Source of the DNA: Coriobacteriia bacterium
Lineage (GTDB): Bacteria > Actinomycetota > Coriobacteriia > Anaerosomatales > PALSA-660
DNA: 49,035 nucleotides
Assembly: GCA_023252055.1 (NCBI GenBank)
Contig: JAHEXP010000006.1
Coordinates: 1-49,035 of the forward strand
Direction: 5' to 3'
Shown one piece after another: positions 1 through 9,758 of this stretch (position 1 is its first letter; every line of letters starts with the position of its first letter). Under the pieces are notes generated by a model. The model searched no databases and was not told the origin of the DNA. It saw only the letters and a list, made by a program, of their open reading frames with translations. The position numbers and the translations under genes were made by a program.

Positions 1-285
1 CGCGACCATCACGAGCACCGCCGCGGATAGTCCGTCCACGAGCAGGCCGAACTCCACGCTCACGCCGCCGACGACCATCCAGGGGAACGTCGCGTGCACG
101 ACCGGTTCTCCGCCGGCGCCTACGGCCGCCACCAGTAGCGCGACCGACGCGATCAGCGACCCCGCAAGTGAGCCGATCGCGACCCAGGCGCCGGGCTCGC
201 CGATGCGGCGGCCGAACACGGCGAGGAACACCGCGGCCAGAGCCGGCAGGCCGGGAACGAGGGCGGCTATGAGCGTCGGGGACAT
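1..285 (-). CDS. nuoL: NADH-quinone oxidoreductase subunit L, N-terminal part (runs off left edge)
   Basis: Minus-strand reading from ATG at 285 gives MSPTLIAALVPGLPALAAVFLAVFGRRIGEPGAWVAIGSL..., a hydrophobic NuoL-like N-terminus directly after nuoK. Confidence 0.8.
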   Translation of the reverse strand, partial: MSPTLIAALVPGLPALAAVFLAVFGRRIGEPGAWVAIGSLAGSLIASVALLVAAVGAGGEPVVHATFPWMVVGGVSVEFGLLVDGLSAAVLVMVA

Positions 286-288
286 CGA

Positions 289-597
289 CTAGCCCCTCAA
301 CAGGTCGATGTCGTCGGTGGTGGCGTCGCCATGGCGGCGGAAGTACAGCATCACGATCGCCAGGCCCATCCCCACCTCGGCGGCGCCGATGACGATGAGG
401 AACGTCGCCAGCGCCATCCCCTGCAGGCCGCCGTCGGGCATCGTCCGCCCCACGGCGAGGAACGTCAGCACGACCGCCGACGTCATGAGCTCGAGGCACA
501 TCAGCGCCTGAATGAGACTGCGGCGTGTGAGGAAGCCGAGCGTGGCGATCAGGAAGACCACCGCGCCCAGAACGATGAAGTACAGCGGAGGAACCAT
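289..597 (-). CDS. nuoK: NADH-quinone oxidoreductase subunit K
   Basis: MVPPLYFIVLGAVVFLIATLGFLTRRSLIQALMCLELM...; typical NuoK size and 3-TM pattern with conserved Glu; operon position. Confidence 0.93.
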   Translation of the reverse strand: MVPPLYFIVLGAVVFLIATLGFLTRRSLIQALMCLELMTSAVVLTFLAVGRTMPDGGLQGMALATFLIVIGAAEVGMGLAIVMLYFRRHGDATTDDIDLLRG

Positions 598-599
598 GC

Positions 600-1091
600 T
601 CACTCCGCCTCCCTTGCCAGGTAGATCGCGCCCACGAGCGCCGCGAGCAAGACGACGGAGGCGAGTTCGAATGGCGCCGCATACGGCCCCATGAGCGCGA
701 TCGCCAGGTCGCGCGTGCTCGCCGCCGGCGTAACCGTCGTCGGCAGCGTCGCCACCATCCGCATCAGCGCGTCGAGGAGCGGCGCTGAGACCGCCACCAC
801 CGCTGCGGCCGCGTAGAGCGTCTGCCTCTGCAACAGCGTGCGGTAATCGGCCACCTTCGGCCGTGTGAGCATCACCACGAACACGAGCACCACGGTCACC
901 GCACCCGCAGGCAGGAAGAGCTGCAGCAGCGCGAGGAACGTGGCGTCCAGCAGTGCGTAGAGCGCGGAGAACGAGCACAGCGCCAGGAGAAGGAAGAGCA
1001 CGCTGCGCACGAAATCACGGCTCACGAGCATCGCCACGGAGCTGGCCACGATCACGCCCGCCACAGCGAAGAAGACCACGAGCCCGGTCAT
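600..1091 (-). CDS. nuoJ: NADH-quinone oxidoreductase subunit J
   Basis: MTGLVVFFAVAGVIVASSVAMLVSRDFVRSVLFLLLALCSFSALYALLDATFLALLQLFLPAGAVTVVLVFVVML...; overlaps nuoI by 4 nt. Confidence 0.9.
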   Translation of the reverse strand: MTGLVVFFAVAGVIVASSVAMLVSRDFVRSVLFLLLALCSFSALYALLDATFLALLQLFLPAGAVTVVLVFVVMLTRPKVADYRTLLQRQTLYAAAAVVAVSAPLLDALMRMVATLPTTVTPAASTRDLAIALMGPYAAPFELASVVLLAALVGAIYLAREAE

Positions 1092-1510
1092 GGGCGGTCC
1101 ACCTCGCCTTCGTGCGTGCAGGCACCGTCCTCGATGAGGTGGTAGATGAGAGCGCCCTTGTCGCGCGTTGCCCGCTCGTAGTCCTGCGTGAAATAGAGGG
1201 CGTCGAACGGGCAGTTCTCCACGCACAACCCGCAGTACGTGCAGCGGCCGCTGTTCACGACGAACTCCACCGCCCGCTTCGGGTCGTCCGGGTCTTTCAC
1301 GAGCTTCAGCACGCGGTCGGGGCAGCCGACGATGCAGGTGTTGCATGCGCGGCATGCCGGAGCGCCCTCTTCGTTCACGTGCATCGCGATGAACGTCCGC
1401 GAGTTCGCCGGCGGGTTCTTGTGCTCGAACGGGTAGAGCTCGGTGACCGGACGCCCCAGCGCGTGGCGGAGGGTGATCCCCAGTCCCTTGAGAAGTCCCG
1501 ATCCGAACAT
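1088..1510 (-). CDS. nuoI: NADH-quinone oxidoreductase subunit I, 2x[4Fe-4S]
   Basis: Two ferredoxin motifs CRACNTCIVGCP and CTYCGLCVENCP; GGAAAGGAGG Shine-Dalgarno upstream of ATG (in-frame GTG at 1516 possible). Confidence 0.93.
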   Translation of the reverse strand: MFGSGLLKGLGITLRHALGRPVTELYPFEHKNPPANSRTFIAMHVNEEGAPACRACNTCIVGCPDRVLKLVKDPDDPKRAVEFVVNSGRCTYCGLCVENCPFDALYFTQDYERATRDKGALIYHLIEDGACTHEGEVDRP

Positions 1511-1525
1511 GGTCACCCTCCTTTC

Positions 1526-2485
1526 CTAGTAGATGCCGGGCAGCGCGAGTGCGAGCGCCGCGACCGCCATGATGTTGACGAGCGCGATCGGGAGCAACCA
1601 CTTCCACGAGAGGCTCATGAGCGAGTCCACGCGCAGGCGCGGGAACGTGCCACGGAACCACATCGTCATCGTCATGCACGCGACGATCTTCAGCAGCAAC
1701 CAGAGCGGCGAGGCCGGCAGGAACGGCATGTTCCAGCCGCCCAGGAACAGCGCCGACACGAGGTAGGACCCGGTGAAGAGCACGGAGTACTCCGCCAGCT
1801 GCACGAAGCCGAACTTCATCCCGGAGTACTCGGTCTGGTAGCCGGCCACGAGTTCGGACTCCGCTTCCGGCAAGTCGAACGGCGTACGGTTCATCTCGGC
1901 CAGCACGGCGATCCCGAAGATAGCGAACCCCAGCGGCTCTTTGAAGATGTACCAGACGCCCGCCTGCGCGTTGATGATGTCGGTCAGCCGCATGGAGCCT
2001 GCCGCCACCACCACGCCGAGCGCGGCCAGCAGCATCGGGATCTCGTAGCTGATGAGCTGCGCGGCCGCGCGCAACGCGCCGATGAGCGTGAACTTGCTCG
2101 CGCACGACCAGCCGATCACCGCGAACCCCAGCGGCAGCAGCGTCTGGAACGCGAAGATGTAGAAGAGGCCATGGTTCATGTCGAGCAGCCCGAAGCCCGG
2201 CGCGAACATGAGGGCCGCCATCGCCGCGATCGCCGGCACCACCACCATCAGCGGCCCGATCTGGAACAACCACGGGTCGGCAGAATCCGGGACGATGTCC
2301 TCCTTCGAGATCATCTTCACCATGTCCGCGGGCAGCTGCAGCAGGCCGTGGAATCCGTGATGCAGCGGACCGCGCCTGCGCTGCAGGTGGCCGATGAACT
2401 TGCGCTCCCACCACACGCCCATGACGGTCACCACGGCGATGAGCAGCAGCAGGCCGACGAGCCACAGCAGCGCGTGTATCCACAT
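1526..2485 (-). CDS. nuoH: NADH-quinone oxidoreductase subunit H
   Basis: MWIHALLWLVGLLLLIAVVTVMGVWWERKFIGHLQRRRGP..., ...AEMNRTPFDLPEAESELVAGYQTEYSGMKF NuoH signature; alternative GTG start at 2497 overlapping the nuoD stop. Confidence 0.95.
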   Translation of the reverse strand: MWIHALLWLVGLLLLIAVVTVMGVWWERKFIGHLQRRRGPLHHGFHGLLQLPADMVKMISKEDIVPDSADPWLFQIGPLMVVVPAIAAMAALMFAPGFGLLDMNHGLFYIFAFQTLLPLGFAVIGWSCASKFTLIGALRAAAQLISYEIPMLLAALGVVVAAGSMRLTDIINAQAGVWYIFKEPLGFAIFGIAVLAEMNRTPFDLPEAESELVAGYQTEYSGMKFGFVQLAEYSVLFTGSYLVSALFLGGWNMPFLPASPLWLLLKIVACMTMTMWFRGTFPRLRVDSLMSLSWKWLLPIALVNIMAVAALALALPGIY

Positions 2486-2493
2486 CGCCGCGC

Positions 2494-3624
2494 TCACCGG
2501 TCGATCTCCCCCATCGAGGTGTCGATGCCGCCGAAGATGACGAGCATGTCCGCCAGCAGGTGGTTCGGCAGCATGTGCGGCATGGCCGACAGGTTGTAGA
2601 AGATCGGCGACCGCACCCGGAACCGCAGAGGCTTGGTGGTGCCGTCCGAGGCAACGAGCACGCCGAGCTCCCCGCGCGGGGACTCGGTGCGAACGCAGAC
2701 GTCGCCCACGGGCGGCTTGAGCGCACGCGACACCTTGGCCCTGACGTCGCCGCCCGGCATGCCGTCGATGATCTGGACGCACATGCGCGCTGACTCGCGG
2801 ATCTCAGCCAGGCGCACCCGGCAACGAGCCAGGGAGTCGCCGACATCGTCGGTGCACACACGGAAGTCGAGCCGGTCGTACACGCCGTAGGGGACGTCCT
2901 TGCGCAGGTCGCGCTCGGAGCCCGATGCACGCAGCGCCGGACCGGTGACCCCCCACTCGACCAACTGCTCGGCAGAGAAGACCCCGATGCCCTTCATGCG
3001 CGACTGGACGATCTCGTTGCCCACCAGCAGCGCCTCGTACTCGTCGACCTCGACGGGAAAGTCGCGCTCGAGGAAGTCGCGCATCTCTTTCAGCATCGCG
3101 GAATCGATGTCGGTGTGGACGCCGCCGAGGCGCATCCAGTTGGGCATCACGCGCGCACCGGTCACCGCCTCGTAGAAGTCGAAGATGCGCTCGCGGGCGA
3201 CCCACGCGTAGATGAACGGCGTGCCGAGCGCACCGATGTCCATCGTCACGCCGGCGTACCAGATGAGATGGCTCGTGATGCGGTTCATCTCCACGAGCAG
3301 CGTGCGCAGCCACTCCGCGCGCTCCGGCACCTCGATGCCGGCAAGACGCTCGACCGCGCGGCAGTACGCCCACTCGTTGCTGAACTGCGCGACGTAGTCG
3401 AGCCGGTCGGTGAGCACGATGTCCTGCTGCCACGTGCGGCTCTCCGCGAGCTTCTCGATGCCGCGGTGCAGGTAGCCGATGACCGGCTTCGCGCTCACGA
3501 TCGTCTCGCCCGAGATCTCGCACATCATGTGCAGCACGCCGTGAGTGGACGGATGCTGCGGGCCCACGTTGAGCAACATCGTCTCGGTCGAGCCTTCGAC
3601 GCCTTTGCGCGGGAAGTTCACCAC
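2494..3624 (-). CDS. nuoD: NADH-quinone oxidoreductase subunit D
   Basis: TETMLLNVGPQHPSTHGVLH...GYLHRGIEKLAE...; 49 kDa subunit signature; GTG start overlapping the nuoC stop. Confidence 0.95.
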   Translation of the reverse strand: MVNFPRKGVEGSTETMLLNVGPQHPSTHGVLHMMCEISGETIVSAKPVIGYLHRGIEKLAESRTWQQDIVLTDRLDYVAQFSNEWAYCRAVERLAGIEVPERAEWLRTLLVEMNRITSHLIWYAGVTMDIGALGTPFIYAWVARERIFDFYEAVTGARVMPNWMRLGGVHTDIDSAMLKEMRDFLERDFPVEVDEYEALLVGNEIVQSRMKGIGVFSAEQLVEWGVTGPALRASGSERDLRKDVPYGVYDRLDFRVCTDDVGDSLARCRVRLAEIRESARMCVQIIDGMPGGDVRAKVSRALKPPVGDVCVRTESPRGELGVLVASDGTTKPLRFRVRSPIFYNLSAMPHMLPNHLLADMLVIFGGIDTSMGEIDR

Positions 3625-4043
3625 GTGCGCTCCTCGAGTTCGAAGGAGCGCCGCAGCGGGTGGATCGTGGAGGAGTCGGGCTGCAGGATCCGGGTCATGT
3701 CGGGGTTGCCCTCGAACACCACGCCGAAGAGGTCGAATACTTCGCGCTCGCCCCACTCCGCGGGCGGGAAGACGCCCGCAAGAGACTCCGCGCGCAGGCT
3801 CTCGTTCGGGCACGACGTGCGCAAGGTGAACTGGGTGGATGGCGTGTCCACGAGAACGAGGACGAGCTCGACGGCCTCGCCGCGGTCGATCGCGGTGATG
3901 TCGAAGAATCGCGCTCCGGTCGCGTGAAGGTCGGCCGCGCACGCGCGCCATGCATCGCGCGCCACGTCCGCGCGCGGGTCGAACCCGGACTCGTCGAGCA
4001 CGGCCCCGTGGCGCGCCAGCACGGCGCGGACCTCCGGCGTCAC
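3618..4043 (-). CDS. nuoC: NADH-quinone oxidoreductase subunit C
   Basis: ...[25 protein letters not shown]... 30 kDa subunit signature; GTG start. Confidence 0.9.
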   Translation of the reverse strand: MTPEVRAVLARHGAVLDESGFDPRADVARDAWRACAADLHATGARFFDITAIDRGEAVELVLVLVDTPSTQFTLRTSCPNESLRAESLAGVFPPAEWGEREVFDLFGVVFEGNPDMTRILQPDSSTIHPLRRSFELEERTW

Positions 4044-4687
4044 AGCTCGTCCTCCGGAGCGCTCTCGGCATCGCCCAGCGGCGTCACAGGCGGCGAGTCC
4101 CGCTCCGGCTGCACCCACACCGCCCCAGCTTCGAGAGCGTCGTACTCGCCGAGCAGCTCCAGCGGCCACTCCTCGGGGAGCACCGGCGGCACGTACATCG
4201 GCTTTCGTGAGCTGCCGATCGTGCTGGTCTCGCTGATGAGCTTCTTGAGCTGGAGGCACCCGTACAGCAGCGCTTCGGGCCGCGGCGGGCACCCGGGGAT
4301 GTAGATGTCGACCGGCAGGATCGTCTCCGCGCCCGGGAGCACGTTGTAGGAGTCGACGAAGGTGCCTCCCGATATCGCGCAGCTGCCCATGGCGATGACC
4401 CATCGGGGCTCCGCCATCTGGTTGTAGACGCGCTGGACGATCGGGGCCATCTTCTTCGTGATCGGCCCAGGCACGATCATCACGTCCGCCTGGCGCGGCG
4501 AGGACCGGAACATGATGCCGAACCGGTCGAAGTCGTAGCGGGCGGCGCCGGTGGTCATCATCTCGAGTGAGCAGCAGGCGATGCCGGCGTTGACCGGCCA
4601 CATGCTGCGGCTGCGCCCCCACCGCAGGAGCTTGTCGAGCGTGGTGGTGATGAACCCGGGCTGCTCGGCGTCGTCGACTACACCCAC
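4040..4687 (-). CDS. nuoB: NADH-quinone oxidoreductase subunit B
   Basis: [48 protein letters not shown]...[16 protein letters not shown]; NuoB N2-cluster Cys pattern. Confidence 0.95.
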   Translation of the reverse strand: MGVVDDAEQPGFITTTLDKLLRWGRSRSMWPVNAGIACCSLEMMTTGAARYDFDRFGIMFRSSPRQADVMIVPGPITKKMAPIVQRVYNQMAEPRWVIAMGSCAISGGTFVDSYNVLPGAETILPVDIYIPGCPPRPEALLYGCLQLKKLISETSTIGSSRKPMYVPPVLPEEWPLELLGEYDALEAGAVWVQPERDSPPVTPLGDAESAPEDEL

Positions 4688-5037
4688 CTGAGCACCCCCT
4701 TGCGCCACGCGTACACGAGTCCCACGACGAGTATCGCGACGAAGATCGCCATCTCCCCGTATCCGGCCCATCCGATCTGCCGGAGCACGAGGCCCCACGG
4801 GTACAGGAACGCGGTCTCGACGTCGAAGATGAGGAAGACGATCGCAATGGCGTAGTACTGCACGCGGAACGGAGCGCGAGGGACACCCACCGGCTCGTGT
4901 CCGCACTCGTAGGTGGCGTTCTTCAGCGGGTTTGGGCGCTTGGGCGCCAGCAGCGCCACGACCCCGTAGAGCGCGAGCACGAAGAGCACGCCCGTGACGC
5001 ACGCCAGGGCGGCAACGAGTACGCTATCCGCATACAC
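4678..5037 (-). CDS. nuoA: NADH-quinone oxidoreductase subunit A
   Basis: ...[16 protein letters not shown]...[19 protein letters not shown]...; NuoA signature. Confidence 0.95.
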   Translation of the reverse strand: MYADSVLVAALACVTGVLFVLALYGVVALLAPKRPNPLKNATYECGHEPVGVPRAPFRVQYYAIAIVFLIFDVETAFLYPWGLVLRQIGWAGYGEMAIFVAILVVGLVYAWRKGVLRWV

Positions 5038-5145
5038 GTGCGCTCACCCCCTCGTCTTCATGCATCGCGTGACCGGCGCTTTCGGTTGAGATTCGACTCC
5101 CGAGGCCGATTCCCTGCTCGCCGTTGCCTTGGAGCCCCCTGTACA

Positions 5146-5172
5146 CGAAGGGCCCCGCTGCGGGGCCCTTCG
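5146..5172 (-). terminator. Perfect hairpin, probable terminator of the upstream zinc-ribbon gene before nuoA
   Basis: CGAAGGGCCCCG-CTG-CGGGGCCCTTCG: 12-bp perfect stem, 3-nt loop. Confidence 0.75.
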
Positions 5173-5209
5173 ACGTGACAGATCGATTCTGCGCTCCCGC
5201 ACGGCTGCG

Positions 5210-5836
5210 CTAGAACAGCTTCACGAGCCATTTCCCGTCCTGCTTGACCAACGAGAGCGTCTCGTTGCGCAGGGCGTACTTCCCGGTCTTGGCGTCCAGG
5301 ATCGACTCGGTGAGCTGAACCGTCGCGACGTTCGGGTTCTTCGGATCGACCGTCACCTTCGTCACGGCGATGTCTTTCAGCAGATCGACGCCCTTGTTGG
5401 CGACCTTGGTGTCGGCCGCCTGCTTCTCGAACGTGGCCTGGTCGGTCGCGGTGAGGCTGGCGTGGGTCATGTTGTTCAGCATGCCGCGGGCGTCGTAGAC
5501 CGCGTACGCCTGCATGACGCGCAGCGCCGCTCCCTCCGGCGTGTTGGCGCCGGTGTTGAAGACGGAGAAGACGACCCAGCCGCTGACCGCGACGACCACT
5601 GCGACGACGGCGAGCAGCGCCGGCACCTGCCACGCGGGACGGCCTGCAGAAGTGGGCCGCTGCGCTGAAGCCGCTGGCACCGCCGGGACGGCCGGCGACG
5701 CTGCCGGCGCGGCGGGGGCGGAGGCGCGCTTGCGCGGGGCCGCGACCGACTTCCGGGTGGGGACGACGCGCGTCTCGCACGACGGGCACACGGTGGCGCC
5801 GGGCTGCAGGTCGGCGCCGCATTTCGCGCATTGCAT
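5210..5836 (-). CDS. Zinc-ribbon membrane-anchored protein of unknown function
   Basis: MQCAKCGADLQPGATVCPSCETR (CxxC-x12-CxxC), Ala/Pro linker, single TM (VPALLAVVAVVVAVSGWVVFSVF), extracellular domain. Confidence 0.75.
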   Translation of the reverse strand: MQCAKCGADLQPGATVCPSCETRVVPTRKSVAAPRKRASAPAAPAASPAVPAVPAASAQRPTSAGRPAWQVPALLAVVAVVVAVSGWVVFSVFNTGANTPEGAALRVMQAYAVYDARGMLNNMTHASLTATDQATFEKQAADTKVANKGVDLLKDIAVTKVTVDPKNPNVATVQLTESILDAKTGKYALRNETLSLVKQDGKWLVKLF

Positions 5837-5943
5837 GGCGCGGGTTCCTCTCGTGACACACGGGGCTGCGAACGCCGCGAAGTATAGCACCGGGCACGGA
5901 GCATGAGCGCGCCGGGCGGCCGGGAGCCGCCGTTCATCGCGCC

Positions 5944-6474
5944 TCAGGCGACCGGTGGTCCCGTCGGATCGGCCGACACTCCATGACCTCGAAGGTCGTT
6001 CGTCAGCACACCCGTCACGCGACCCTCACTCGGGTCGGCATCGGCGACGCGCCGGCCGTCAGGGAGCACTGCGTCGGGCGCGATCTCGAGCAGAGGCGTG
6101 ACGACGAAGTCACGCTCGAGCATCCGCGGGTGCGGGACGGTCAGCTCCGGTTCATCGATCCATTCGTCGCCGAAGCTCAGGATGTCGAGGTCCAGCGGGC
6201 GCGGCCCGTTTCGCGGCCCGACGATGCGACCGGCCTCAGCCTCGAGCGCTTTCAAAGCAGCGAGCAAGCCCGCGGCAGACAGGTCCACATCCAGGGCCGC
6301 GACCGCGTTCGCGAAGGGGGGCTGGTCCGTGATGCCCCACGGTTCGGTCTCGTAGGCGGATGACACCGTGGCCACGTGCACCCCCGGAGTGGCATCGAGC
6401 GCATCCAGGGCGCGAGCAAGGGAGGCGAGCCGGTCCCCAAGGTTGGCTCCGAGACCGATGTAGACGCGCGTCAT
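5944..6474 (-). CDS. folK: 2-amino-4-hydroxy-6-hydroxymethyldihydropteridine pyrophosphokinase
   Basis: MTRVYIGLGANLGDR...SSAYETEPWGITDQPPFANAV...GRNGPRPLDLDIL-type motif (GPRNGPRPLDLDILSFG), PHPRMLERDFV. Confidence 0.93.
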   Translation of the reverse strand: MTRVYIGLGANLGDRLASLARALDALDATPGVHVATVSSAYETEPWGITDQPPFANAVAALDVDLSAAGLLAALKALEAEAGRIVGPRNGPRPLDLDILSFGDEWIDEPELTVPHPRMLERDFVVTPLLEIAPDAVLPDGRRVADADPSEGRVTGVLTNDLRGHGVSADPTGPPVA

Positions 6475-6482
6475 GCGGCCGT

Positions 6483-7295
6483 TCAGCCCCTCAGGAGCAG
6501 GAACGCAGCAGCCATGATCGCCACGAGCACGACCGCGATGCCGGCCACCGCGACGCCGGCAGGCGTGCCGCCGCCGGCCAAGTGCTCGAGGCGCCGGTTG
6601 TCGGACAGACCGGGATCGGCGGACGTGACGGGGCTCGGGACCTGCGCGGGATGGAAGCCGGCTCCACCCGCCTGGGAGATCGCCGCTCGGACCTCGGCAC
6701 TGGCGCCCGGAGCCGACCACGCGTAGGTCACGCCGGCAGGCGGAGTCCCGTACAGGACGTCGCGCGCCTTGGGCCCCTGCGACTCCGGCACCGTGACCGC
6801 GAAGAGCTTCCGTGAAGTCAGTCCCGCATTCGGCGGCAGGAAGTTGACCGTATCGCGGGGGTCGTACGGCTCCCACCCGCAGTCCACGCCCTCCGACTCC
6901 AAGGCCCGGACGACATCCTCGAGCCCCAGCGTGTCCCCGGGCGACTCCTGGGTCGCCACGACAGTCCACGGCTCGTCGATCGGCTTCCTGTCCTCTGTCT
7001 CGGCGCGCTCGTGACCCATGACCGCCGCCTCAGCGCGCCGCAGCGCCTCCGGATCTTCGACGTCGTCCTCGAACGAGGCGCCCTCCCGGGCATCGAGTGC
7101 TTCCAGGAGTCCGGGGAGGCCGCCGGTCATGAAGCCGACGAGGGCGGAGCCGGCTGCGGGCGTCACATGTTCAAGCGGCGATGTGCCGGTACGTGCCTCG
7201 TCGCCGGACGCGCTGTCGTCGGCCGGTGCCTCTGCCCCGCCGTCGGCCGCTGCATGCTCAGGTCCACCCGACCAGAAACCGTCCTCGTCGTTCAT
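6483..7295 (-). CDS. Hypothetical protein with DUF2007-like segment and C-terminal TM
   Basis: WTVVATQESPGDTLGLEDVVRALESEGVDCGWEPYDP...; C-terminal GVAVAGIAVVLVAIMAAAFLLLRG; start overlaps the folP end. Confidence 0.6.
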   Translation of the reverse strand: MNDEDGFWSGGPEHAAADGGAEAPADDSASGDEARTGTSPLEHVTPAAGSALVGFMTGGLPGLLEALDAREGASFEDDVEDPEALRRAEAAVMGHERAETEDRKPIDEPWTVVATQESPGDTLGLEDVVRALESEGVDCGWEPYDPRDTVNFLPPNAGLTSRKLFAVTVPESQGPKARDVLYGTPPAGVTYAWSAPGASAEVRAAISQAGGAGFHPAQVPSPVTSADPGLSDNRRLEHLAGGGTPAGVAVAGIAVVLVAIMAAAFLLLRG

Positions 7296-8158
7296 CGCGC
7301 CCGCCCCTCCCCCTCGATCGCTTCCTGCAGCGCCAGCGCCTGGACCGTCTCGGCTACGTCGTGGACCCGTACCACCCGCGCGCCTCTGAGGACCGCATCG
7401 AGTGCCACGGCAACGCTCCCGGCCATGCGGTCGCGCGGCTCGGTGACACCCGTGATCTCACCGATGAACCTCTTGCGCGATGCGCCGACGAGCACCGGGT
7501 ACCCGAGCGCGGTCAACACGTCCAAACTCCGCAGCAGCTCGAGGTTGTGCGCGGTGGTCTTGCCGAAGCCGATGCCCGGGTCGAGGACGATGCGCTCGGC
7601 CTCTACGCCCGCGGCGCGCAACGCCGCCGCCTGCCCGGCGAGGTACGCGCTGACCTCTGCGACCACGTCGTCGTACACCGGCTCGGTCTGCATGGTCTTC
7701 GGCTCGCCCAGCATGTGCATGACGACGAGTCCGGCGTCCGTCCGCGCGGCGAGCCGCACCATGTCGGGATCGCGGAACCCGGAGACGTCGTTGACGATCG
7801 CCGCCCCAGCTGCGAGCGCTCCCTCAGCCACCGCCGCGTGCCGCGTGTCGACCGAGACGCACAGCCCTCGTCCGGCGAGTGCGGCCACCACGGGAACGAC
7901 GCGTGCGAATTCCACGTCGAGCGCAACCGCGTCCGAACCCGGTCGCGTCGACTCCCCGCCCACGTCGATGATCGCGGCGCCATCGGCAGCCATGCGAACC
8001 CCGGCCGCGACCGCGTCATCCACGTCACAGTGCGCGCCGCCATCGGAGAACGAGTCGGGCGTGACATTCAGGATGCCCATGACCGCCGCGCGCGACAGGT
8101 CGAGTGCGAACGGTCCGCAGCGCCACAGGAGCGGCTGCTCCGCCGACTGCCGCTGCAC
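7292..8158 (-). CDS. folP: Dihydropteroate synthase
   Basis: MGILNVTPDSFSDGGAHCDVDDAV...DVGGESTRPGSDAV...DPGIGFGKTTAHNLELL; GTG start overlapping the folE stop. Confidence 0.93.
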   Translation of the reverse strand: MQRQSAEQPLLWRCGPFALDLSRAAVMGILNVTPDSFSDGGAHCDVDDAVAAGVRMAADGAAIIDVGGESTRPGSDAVALDVEFARVVPVVAALAGRGLCVSVDTRHAAVAEGALAAGAAIVNDVSGFRDPDMVRLAARTDAGLVVMHMLGEPKTMQTEPVYDDVVAEVSAYLAGQAAALRAAGVEAERIVLDPGIGFGKTTAHNLELLRSLDVLTALGYPVLVGASRKRFIGEITGVTEPRDRMAGSVAVALDAVLRGARVVRVHDVAETVQALALQEAIEGEGRAR

Positions 8159-8727
8159 TAGCGGCTCCCGCCCTTGATGAGCGACATCGCCTCGGCGCGC
8201 GTGGCCGCCTGCGTGCGGAATATCCCGCGGACCGCGGAGGTCGTGGTGATGGCGCCCGGCTTCTGGACCCCGCGCATCGACATGCACAGGTGCTCCGCCT
8301 CGATGACCACGATCACGCCCTGCGGCGCGAGATGCTGCACGATCGTGTCGGCCACCTGCGAGGTGAGCCGCTCCTGGACCTGCGGGCGCTTGGCGAACAC
8401 GTCAACCACGCGTGCGAGCTTCGAGAGTCCGCAGATGCGGCCGTTCGCCCCGGGGATGTACGCGACGTGGGCGCGGCCCACGAACGGGAGCAGGTGGTGT
8501 TCGCACACCGAGTACAGCGGGATGTCGCGGACGAGCACCATCTCCTGGTGGCCTTCGTCGAACGTCACGCAGAAGTGCTCGCCCGCGTCCGCATCGAGCC
8601 CCGCGAAGATCTCCTCGTACATCTTGGCGACGCGCTCGGGCGTGCCGAGCAGCCCTTCGCGCGTGAGGTCCTCGCCGACGCCTTCGAGGATGAGCCTGAC
8701 GCCGGCCTCGATCTTCGCCTTGTCCAT
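8158..8727 (-). CDS. folE: GTP cyclohydrolase I
   Basis: ...[57 protein letters not shown]...[16 protein letters not shown]. Confidence 0.95.
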   Translation of the reverse strand: MDKAKIEAGVRLILEGVGEDLTREGLLGTPERVAKMYEEIFAGLDADAGEHFCVTFDEGHQEMVLVRDIPLYSVCEHHLLPFVGRAHVAYIPGANGRICGLSKLARVVDVFAKRPQVQERLTSQVADTIVQHLAPQGVIVVIEAEHLCMSMRGVQKPGAITTTSAVRGIFRTQAATRAEAMSLIKGGSR

Positions 8728-8821
8728 GTGCATCCGCCTCGCCGTTGGATCGCGCGCCATAAGCCGTCTCTCCGTGCGAGCCAAGTATGCCGCAAAGGCG
8801 GGGCGCGAAGATGCCGCGCAG

Positions 8822-9754
8822 CTACTTGATCATCCCGAAGGTGCGTCCGATGGAGATCACGGCGGGGCCGAGGATGACCAGCATGGTGGCCGGCAGTATG
8901 CACAGGATCGTCGGGAACACCATCTGGACCGGGGCCTTCTGCGCCTTCTCCTCCGCCCGAGCCCGTCGCTTCTTGCGCAGCTCCGACGCCTGAGAGCGCA
9001 GGATCCCGCTGATGGATACGCCGAAGACGTCGGCCTGTACCATTGCGACGATGAACGCATCCAGTTCGGGAACCTCGGTCCGCTCGCCCATGTGCCGGAA
9101 CGCGTCGCGCCGGGAGACCCCCGCCTGTACCTCGCGAAGCATCCGGGCGAACTCGCGTGCCAGAGGACCACTCGTATTGCGCACCAGCTTCCCCAAGGCC
9201 ATGTCGAAACCAAGACCGGCCTGCACGCTGATCGTCAACATGTCGAGCATGTCGGGCAGCGCGAGCTGGATGCGCGCTTTCCGCTGTGCGATGACCTGGG
9301 ACAACCAGATGCCGGGCGCCAGCGCCCCGAGCGCCGCTGCTCCGGCCGTCATGAGGATCGATATCGAGGTCACTCCGCTGCGCGAGATGGCGAAGCCGAC
9401 GGCTGCGACGGACAGGCACACGAGCCCGACGACGAGGCGCAGCGCGGTCACTCCTTCCGGTGTCAGGCCTCCCGGTTCCCCGGCGAGTTCGAGGCGGTGC
9501 TGAGTGGCAGCGCGCGCGTTCGCCGGCACAAGGCGCCGGATGATCGAGGCGGCAGACGCCAACGACGGCCCCATGACACGCGTGCGGAACGGCTGCAGTT
9601 GGGGCTCCGCAACCGATATCTGGTTGGACTCCCACTCGGTGATCGTGCGCAGCGCGCGGGTCACCTGACGCTCTTCCGAGAACAGCAGCAGCAGGAGCAC
9701 CGCGGCGAGCAGCGCCACCGAGGCGAAGACGAGCAGCGAGATCAGGGTGTCCAT
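8822..9754 (-). CDS. tadC: Type II secretion F-like pilus assembly protein TadC
   Basis: T2SSF domain ([22 protein letters not shown]...[19 protein letters not shown]...), multiple TM; Tad locus context. Confidence 0.85.
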   Translation of the reverse strand: MDTLISLLVFASVALLAAVLLLLLFSEERQVTRALRTITEWESNQISVAEPQLQPFRTRVMGPSLASAASIIRRLVPANARAATQHRLELAGEPGGLTPEGVTALRLVVGLVCLSVAAVGFAISRSGVTSISILMTAGAAALGALAPGIWLSQVIAQRKARIQLALPDMLDMLTISVQAGLGFDMALGKLVRNTSGPLAREFARMLREVQAGVSRRDAFRHMGERTEVPELDAFIVAMVQADVFGVSISGILRSQASELRKKRRARAEEKAQKAPVQMVFPTILCILPATMLVILGPAVISIGRTFGMIK

Positions 9755-9758
9755 CGCG

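Noticed and set aside
953-2599. 548-aa plus-strand ORF
   Set aside because: Antisense to well-supported nuo genes; His/Arg/Glu-rich composition typical of GC-rich shadow ORFs
600-2930. 776-aa minus-strand ORF across nuoJ/I/H
   Set aside because: Only its 3' end (NuoJ, from ATG at 1091) is real; the rest is Arg/Ala-rich out-of-frame translation of nuoI, nuoH and nuoD
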